DNA of 11,086 nucleotides from Flavobacteriales bacterium UBA7325 (GTDB taxonomy: Bacteria > Bacteroidota > Bacteroidia > Flavobacteriales_D > Crocinitomicaceae). This document shows, piece by piece, positions 7,248-11,086 of this stretch. The stretch lies in assembly GCA_002471375.1 (NCBI GenBank), contig DKPV01000030.1, positions 1 to 11,086 on the forward strand. Reading direction: 5' to 3'. Numbering within the stretch: position 1 is the stretch's first letter; the number at the start of each line of letters is the position of its first letter. Both the position numbers and the translations under genes were made by a program. The notes under the pieces are model-generated. The model was given only the letters and a program-made list of their open reading frames with translations. It was not told the DNA's origin and made no database searches.

Positions 7248-7287
7248 TTGAGACCTTGTCCCAAGGAACTCATCCCAGACCTTCCGC

Positions 7288-7974
7288 TTAAGGAGTGCTT
7301 AAGGAAATAGGAATGATTTTACCGTTCATCCACTGATCTGCATTCAATGAAAAGTCGACGATGTACTCGGCCATTTTCTCCGCAGAAACAGGTGCTTCAT
7401 ACCCTGGGAAAGCTTCTTCTAGCATCTCTGTTTGAGCAGCGCCTAGGCATAGGCAATTCATTGAGATCAATGTTTCCTTATATTCCTCTGCAAATAATTC
7501 AGTAAAACTACACAAGGCAGCCTTAGATGTTGAATATGCTGTCAAGCCCGGAAACTTAACCGAACCTTGGAATCCACCGATAGAGCTAATGTTAACTATG
7601 TGACCTTTCCTCATTTTGGGAATAACAGCCTGCACGGTTTCGATCACTCCAAATACGTTTATCGAATAGGAAGTATCCAAATCAGTCCGAGTGATTTCCG
7701 TGAATGCCTTATTCACTAGGAAGCCCGCATTATTTATTAAAATGTCAACAGTTTCTAGTTCTGAAAATAGCTCCTCACAAGTGTTTCTAACATTTTCTGA
7801 GCCGAGATCTAATCTCTTGCATGATACATTTTGTAAGTCTCCGAACTCAGAGTTCATCCTTTCAACATTTCTTGATAAAGCTAAAATCTGATACTCAGAA
7901 TTAAATGCTAATTGTTTAACAATCTCACATCCAATTCCACGACTTGCACCAACTACAACAATTGATTTAGTCAT
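7288..7974 (-). CDS. Short-chain dehydrogenase/reductase (SDR)
   Basis: A 228-residue classical SDR with a complete Rossmann fold: nucleotide-binding GASRGIG (9-15), NNAG (81-84), tetrad Asn106 (SINVFGV), Ser130/131 (NISSIGG), Tyr147 and Lys151 (YSTSK). It should oxidise an alcohol or reduce a carbonyl with NAD(P)H in the cytoplasm; Ser34-Arg35 after the second strand hints at NADP(H). The usual Pro-Gly after strand six is Leu-Gly here (CLCLGAAQTEM), and there are three extra residues between the serine and tyrosine compared with most members. Its ATG overlaps the stop of the second paaE by 8 bases (ATGACTAA), so it is almost certainly in that operon and may serve phenylacetate or another aromatic pathway. 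Substrate cannot be read from sequence. Confidence 0.85.
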   Translation of the reverse strand: MTKSIVVVGASRGIGCEIVKQLAFNSEYQILALSRNVERMNSEFGDLQNVSCKRLDLGSENVRNTCEELFSELETVDILINNAGFLVNKAFTEITRTDLDTSYSINVFGVIETVQAVIPKMRKGHIVNISSIGGFQGSVKFPGLTAYSTSKAALCSFTELFAEEYKETLISMNCLCLGAAQTEMLEEAFPGYEAPVSAEKMAEYIVDFSLNADQWMNGKIIPISLSTP

Positions 7975-9040
7975 CGTAAGTTACTTTAAGTTTTTCACTC
8001 GCTGGATGGGCTTGACATGTCAATATGTATCCCTCTTCCACGTCACTGTCTGTGAGTGAATAATTGATTGACATATTGACCTTCCCTTCTATTACACGTG
8101 CCTTACATGTTGCACAGACACCTCCCTTACAAGAGTATGGTGCGTCATAGCCTTCTTTATTAACCTTATCTAATAAAGAGGGTCCGTCAGAAGCAAGCTC
8201 AAAATTAATTTCTTCATCATCCAAAATTACGGTCACAGCACTAGCTCCCGAGTAGTCAGTTTTTTGACTATCCTCGATACCTTTGAGTAGAACAGGGGCT
8301 GTAAATAGTTCATAATGAATCTTAGAAGCATCAACACCAAAAGTTTCAAGAACAGCTAATACATCAGCGATTAATCCCTCTGGCCCACAGACGAAAAAAC
8401 CATCCGATTTCAAGAGTGAGAGATCACCTTTAATGATCTCTGAAAATGCATCCTTATTTATTCTGCCTTTGCCGAATCCGTCTTTGGTTTCTTGGCTTAG
8501 AAAGTAGTTAGTTTTGGTTTTAGTGAGGCCATCTAAATCTGACTTAAAGATGATCCCGTCTTCAGTTTTTGACCCGTAAAATAACTGCATAGATCTTTCA
8601 GAATTTTCAGTTGCCTTAGCAATTGCCATTAGAGGCGTGATCCCGGATCCAGCTGCAATTCCAACGATATTTTTAGCTTCCTTAGGTCGGGTGAAATTTC
8701 CTTCGGGTGTAGCAATATATAAAGGGTTCCCTACCTCCGCCATGGTGTTGAGCCATGTTGATACTTTACCATTTTCAACCTGTTTAACCGCAACTGCTAA
8801 TGGTTGATTAGGACCACTGCAAATTGAATATGATCTGCGTTCTTCATCGCCGTCAATCACAATCGCGAAGTTCAAATATTGTCCAGGGGTATAGCTGAAA
8901 AGTGGTTTGAGTGATGCCGGAATATCCAGCTCAACCTTTACTGTATCTGCGGTTAATTTATCGATGCTTAAGATTTCAATTGAATGAAACCCTTTAGGTG
9001 CTTTAACTTTATCACCTTTTCCAAATAGTTTTTTAAACAA
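7967..9040 (-). CDS. paaE: Phenylacetyl-CoA epoxidase reductase subunit PaaE (second copy)
   Basis: A 357-residue, three-domain reductase. The FAD domain carries GQY (53-55) and RRSYS (68-72); the NAD(P)H domain carries GSGITP (131-136) and CGPE (218-221); the C-terminal plant-type ferredoxin domain binds a [2Fe-2S] cluster through C304, C309, C312 (CKGGVCATC) and C342 (LTCQAHP). This is the PaaE architecture, passing electrons from NADPH to the di-iron oxygenase PaaABC. All cofactor residues are intact. Compared with the first copy it has a basic 16-residue N-terminal extension. No ATG lies between the in-frame stop at about 9061 and the FAD domain, so TTG at 9040, 11 bases after the first copy's stop, is the likely start. 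By eye the two copies share roughly two residues in five, so the duplication is old. A related aromatic oxygenase reductase is the main alternative. Confidence 0.87.
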   Translation of the reverse strand: MFKKLFGKGDKVKAPKGFHSIEILSIDKLTADTVKVELDIPASLKPLFSYTPGQYLNFAIVIDGDEERRSYSICSGPNQPLAVAVKQVENGKVSTWLNTMAEVGNPLYIATPEGNFTRPKEAKNIVGIAAGSGITPLMAIAKATENSERSMQLFYGSKTEDGIIFKSDLDGLTKTKTNYFLSQETKDGFGKGRINKDAFSEIIKGDLSLLKSDGFFVCGPEGLIADVLAVLETFGVDASKIHYELFTAPVLLKGIEDSQKTDYSGASAVTVILDDEEINFELASDGPSLLDKVNKEGYDAPYSCKGGVCATCKARVIEGKVNMSINYSLTDSDVEEGYILTCQAHPASEKLKVTYDD

Positions 9041-9051
9041 AATAGTCAGTT

Positions 9052-10122
9052 TTAATCGTCAAATGAAACAACAAGCTTATCACTTGTTGGATGTGCTTGA
9101 CATGTTAATATATATCCAGCTTCCACTTCGTCCGCTTCTAGGGCGTAATTGACATCCATGGACGCACTTCCTTCTAGTATTTTTGCTTTGCATGTGCAGC
9201 AGACACCACCTTTGCAAGCGAAAGGAAGGTCGGCACCAGTTTTTGAGGCTGCATCCAAAATGTTTTCTCCATTTGATTCTAAGTGAAGTTTAAATGTATC
9301 GCCATCAATAATAACAGAGACGTTCGACTCAACTTTCGGAGCATTGTCAGCTTCCACTGGTTTTTTTGCTTCAACAGCTGATGTTGTGAATAGTTCGAAA
9401 TGAATATTCTCCAGCTTTACACCTTTTGTAAGCATAGCGTCTTTGACGCTGTGAATCATTTCCTCGGGACCACATATATATACATGGTCGGGAATCGATT
9501 CTGCGAGGAAGCTATCAAATAATTGATTCGTCTTCTGAAGGTCAATCCTTCCGTTTAATATAGGTGCCCCTAAATTTTCCCGAGATAAGATATGTACCAC
9601 TCTGAAAGAAGACATATATTCATTCTTTAATCCTTCAATTTCTTCTTTGAAGATTACCGACTGAATTTGCTTGTTCCCATAGAAGAGTGTAACGTTAGAA
9701 TCAGGCTCATTTTCTAATATCGATTTTACAATCGAAATAATTGGTGTTATACCGGATCCGGCAGCGAACAATGCATATGAGTTCACTCTGGCAGAATCAG
9801 GTGTGAATGTGAAGTTGCCCGCTGGTGTCATCACTTCAAGTACATCTCCTGATGAAAGACTACTCGTTGCAAAAGTTGAAAATTTACCATTTTCGACTCT
9901 TTTTATTGCCACGCGCCACTCGTTCTCTGTCGGTGAAGAGCACAGTGAATAGGAGCGACGTATGTCCTCTCCATTTATGTCAGTCCTCAGTGTAAAGTAT
10001 TGACCTGCAATATACTTGTAATCCGATTTTAGTTCACTAGGAATCTCGAAACTTATAGAGACGGTATCTTCCGTTTCAGATTGTACTTCCTTGATTTTTA
10101 ACGCGTGAAATTTCGGTCTCAT
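9052..10122 (-). CDS. paaE: Phenylacetyl-CoA epoxidase reductase subunit PaaE (first copy)
   Basis: A 356-residue flavin/iron-sulfur reductase that starts with ATG and begins directly with the FAD domain (FHALKIKEV). Landmarks are GQY (40-42), RRSYS (55-59) for FAD, GSGITP (122-127) and CGPE (217-220) for NAD(P)H, and the ferredoxin cysteines C303, C308, C311 and C341; an additional cysteine (C309) lies next to C308 in CKGGVCCTC. Length and order match PaaE of the phenylacetyl-CoA 1,2-epoxidase complex, which supplies electrons to PaaA. It is the first gene of a three-gene minus-strand unit (paaE, paaE, SDR) divergent from paaA, 112 bases away, as expected for a paa locus. Because it is proximal to the paaA promoter and has no N-terminal extension, it is the better candidate for the dedicated partner of PaaA, though this is inference. 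Confidence 0.9.
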   Translation of the reverse strand: MRPKFHALKIKEVQSETEDTVSISFEIPSELKSDYKYIAGQYFTLRTDINGEDIRRSYSLCSSPTENEWRVAIKRVENGKFSTFATSSLSSGDVLEVMTPAGNFTFTPDSARVNSYALFAAGSGITPIISIVKSILENEPDSNVTLFYGNKQIQSVIFKEEIEGLKNEYMSSFRVVHILSRENLGAPILNGRIDLQKTNQLFDSFLAESIPDHVYICGPEEMIHSVKDAMLTKGVKLENIHFELFTTSAVEAKKPVEADNAPKVESNVSVIIDGDTFKLHLESNGENILDAASKTGADLPFACKGGVCCTCKAKILEGSASMDVNYALEADEVEAGYILTCQAHPTSDKLVVSFDD

Positions 10123-10141
10123 GAGTATTCTTATTTGCGCC

Positions 10142-10149
10142 CAAATTTA
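10142..10149 (-). promoter_or_regulatory. Candidate -7 element for the paaE operon
   Basis: The minus strand reads TAAATTTG (TAnnTTTG) about 20 bases before the first paaE ATG, predicting a leader of only some 14 bases. No TTG is found at the correct -33 spacing, so the promoter may rely on an activator or be weak. Confidence 0.38.
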
Positions 10150-10158
10150 AGCAATTTT

Positions 10159-10172
10159 CATTACTAGTGATG
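10159..10172. promoter_or_regulatory. Imperfect palindrome between the divergent paa promoters
   Basis: CATTACTAGTGATG is a 14-base dyad with six of seven base pairs matching, centred on ACTAGT. It lies ten bases upstream of the paaE -7 element, where -33 contacts would occur, and is the most symmetric sequence in the divergent spacer. It could be an operator for a TetR-type phenylacetate repressor, but no regulator gene is visible here. Confidence 0.25.
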
Positions 10173-10207
10173 CGGTTTTTAAATACAATCATATTAAGGA
10201 ATTTTTG

Positions 10208-10215
10208 TAAATTTG
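10208..10215 (+). promoter_or_regulatory. Candidate -7 element for paaA
   Basis: TAAATTTG on the plus strand is an exact TAnnTTTG, 19 bases before the paaA ATG, and the same octamer as the one serving paaE on the other strand. The two are nearly equidistant from their start codons. No TTG at the -33 spacing. Confidence 0.4.
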
Positions 10216-10234
10216 TGAAGTAAGAAATCCCCGT

Positions 10235-11086
10235 ATGAAAGAACTTGATATTAAGGAGCTAGAACAACGTTTTCAAGAGAAAATTGATAATGATCAAAAA
10301 ATTGAACCGAATGATTGGATGCCAGATAATTATCGGCAGACACTTATTCGCCAAATATCTCAACACGCGCATTCTGAAATAGTAGGAATGTTACCTGAGG
10401 GAAATTGGATTACACGCGCTCCTAATTTGCGCAGAAAGGCAGTCTTACTCGCCAAAGTACAAGATGAAGCTGGACATGGCTTGTATCTTTATAGCGCCGC
10501 GGAAACTCTAGGAGCTGATCGTGAAGAATCCATAGATGATCTTCATTCAGGCAAAGCAAAGTATTCATCAATTTTCAATTACCCAACAGTCTCATGGGCA
10601 GACATGGGCGCTATCGGTTGGTTAGTGGATGGAGCAGCAATTATGAATCAAGTTCCTCTATGTCGGTGCTCATATGGCCCTTATGCCAGAGCGATGGTAA
10701 GAGTTTGTAAAGAAGAGTCTTTTCATCAGAGGCAAGGTTTCGAGATAATGATGCAATTGGCAAAAGGGACACCTGAGCAGAAGGAAATGGCTCAAGATGC
10801 CTTGAATCGTTTTTGGTGGCCTGCCCTCATGATGTTTGGGCCTGGGGATGCTGACTCAAAGCATACTGCACAATCGATGAAGTGGAAAATTAAGCGCCAC
10901 ACAAATGATGAATTGCGCCAACAAATGGTTGATTTTACGATTCCTCAAATTGAAATTCTTGGACTTGAAGTTCCGGATAAAGATGTAAAATGGAATGAAG
11001 CGACAGGACATTATGACTTTGGTGAAATCAATTGGGATGAATTCTGGAATGTTGTGAAAGGCAATGGTCCTTGTAATAAAGAGCGT
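10235..11086 (+). CDS. paaA: Phenylacetyl-CoA 1,2-epoxidase catalytic subunit PaaA (3' end missing)
   Basis: From the ATG at 10235 the frame stays open to the right edge, giving 284 residues; E. coli PaaA has 309, so only the last few dozen codons should be missing. PaaA is the ferritin-like di-iron subunit that, with PaaB, PaaC and the reductase PaaE, epoxidises the ring of phenylacetyl-CoA using O2 and NADPH. The di-iron ligands are recognisable: Glu48 (HAHSEIVG), Glu78 and His81 (QDEAGHG), Asp132 (LVDGAA), and Glu161 with His164 (KEESFHQRQG); these sit six residues further along than E42, E72, H75 and D126 as I recall them for E. coli. It faces the paaE pair across a 112-base spacer with a TAAATTTG promoter element upstream. 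paaB, paaC and paaD are expected beyond the window. The identification is secure. Confidence 0.94.
   Translation, partial: MKELDIKELEQRFQEKIDNDQKIEPNDWMPDNYRQTLIRQISQHAHSEIVGMLPEGNWITRAPNLRRKAVLLAKVQDEAGHGLYLYSAAETLGADREESIDDLHSGKAKYSSIFNYPTVSWADMGAIGWLVDGAAIMNQVPLCRCSYGPYARAMVRVCKEESFHQRQGFEIMMQLAKGTPEQKEMAQDALNRFWWPALMMFGPGDADSKHTAQSMKWKIKRHTNDELRQQMVDFTIPQIEILGLEVPDKDVKWNEATGHYDFGEINWDEFWNVVKGNGPCNKER

Noticed and set aside
7287..7303. Two CTTAAG sites five bases apart after the SDR stop, which could pair as a hairpin
   Set aside because: The stem is short and AT-rich, one arm lies in the coding region, and no U-run follows, so it is not a convincing terminator.
7691..7891. Plus-strand open frame of 66 codons
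   Set aside because: It is antisense to the Rossmann-fold region of the SDR gene, and nothing supports expression.
10191..10257. Ten-base direct repeat ATATTAAGGA at 10191-10200 and 10248-10257
   Set aside because: The second copy encodes part of the PaaA N-terminus, and there are only two copies in AT-rich DNA; chance is likely.

Overview
The window looks like a chromosomal stretch from a member of the Bacteroidota, most likely a flavobacterium-like marine or freshwater species. The reasons are a PorP/SprF-family outer membrane protein paired with a TPR/beta-propeller/OmpA-like lipoprotein-sized partner, the phylum's -7 promoter motif (TAnnTTTG) just upstream of several genes, weak or absent Shine-Dalgarno sequences, and an AT-rich base composition (judged by eye). 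Genus cannot be read from the sequence. No tRNA, rRNA, CRISPR array, insertion sequence or phage gene is visible.

Layout, left to right. (1) 1-716, plus strand: the 3' part of an SGNH-type hydrolase gene with a C-terminal PKD-like domain. (2) 733-6323, all minus strand and tightly packed, transcribed right to left: a PorP/SprF protein, an overlapping TPR/PD40/OmpA-like/DUF1573 protein, then two tandem multi-pass membrane acyltransferase paralogues that converge on the hydrolase. (3) 6409-7184, minus: an ECF sigma factor whose stop codon overlaps the start codon of a 69-residue tail-anchored membrane protein. (4) 7288-10122, minus: an SDR oxidoreductase overlapping the second of two tandem paaE reductase genes. 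(5) 10235-11086, plus: paaA, cut by the right edge, divergent from the paaE pair.

How the parts work together. Region 4-5 is the left end of a phenylacetate degradation locus. PaaA is the di-iron catalytic subunit of phenylacetyl-CoA 1,2-epoxidase and PaaE is its FAD/[2Fe-2S] reductase; paaB, paaC and paaD are expected beyond the right edge. Two complete but clearly diverged reductases next to one oxygenase is unusual. Region 2 is a cell-envelope operon: the PorP/SprF and OmpA-like proteins belong to families tied to type IX secretion and gliding, and the acyltransferases probably modify a surface glycan. The ECF sigma factor and its coupled membrane partner sit directly upstream on the same strand and may control that operon, but this is inference from position.

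The best candidates for something not yet described are the sigma factor/tail-anchored protein pair, the OmpA-like protein carrying a terminal DUF1573 domain, and the duplicated reductase. Four genes in the window (starts at 3066, 6323, 7184 and 9040) have no ATG between the upstream in-frame stop and their conserved sequence and seem to use TTG.
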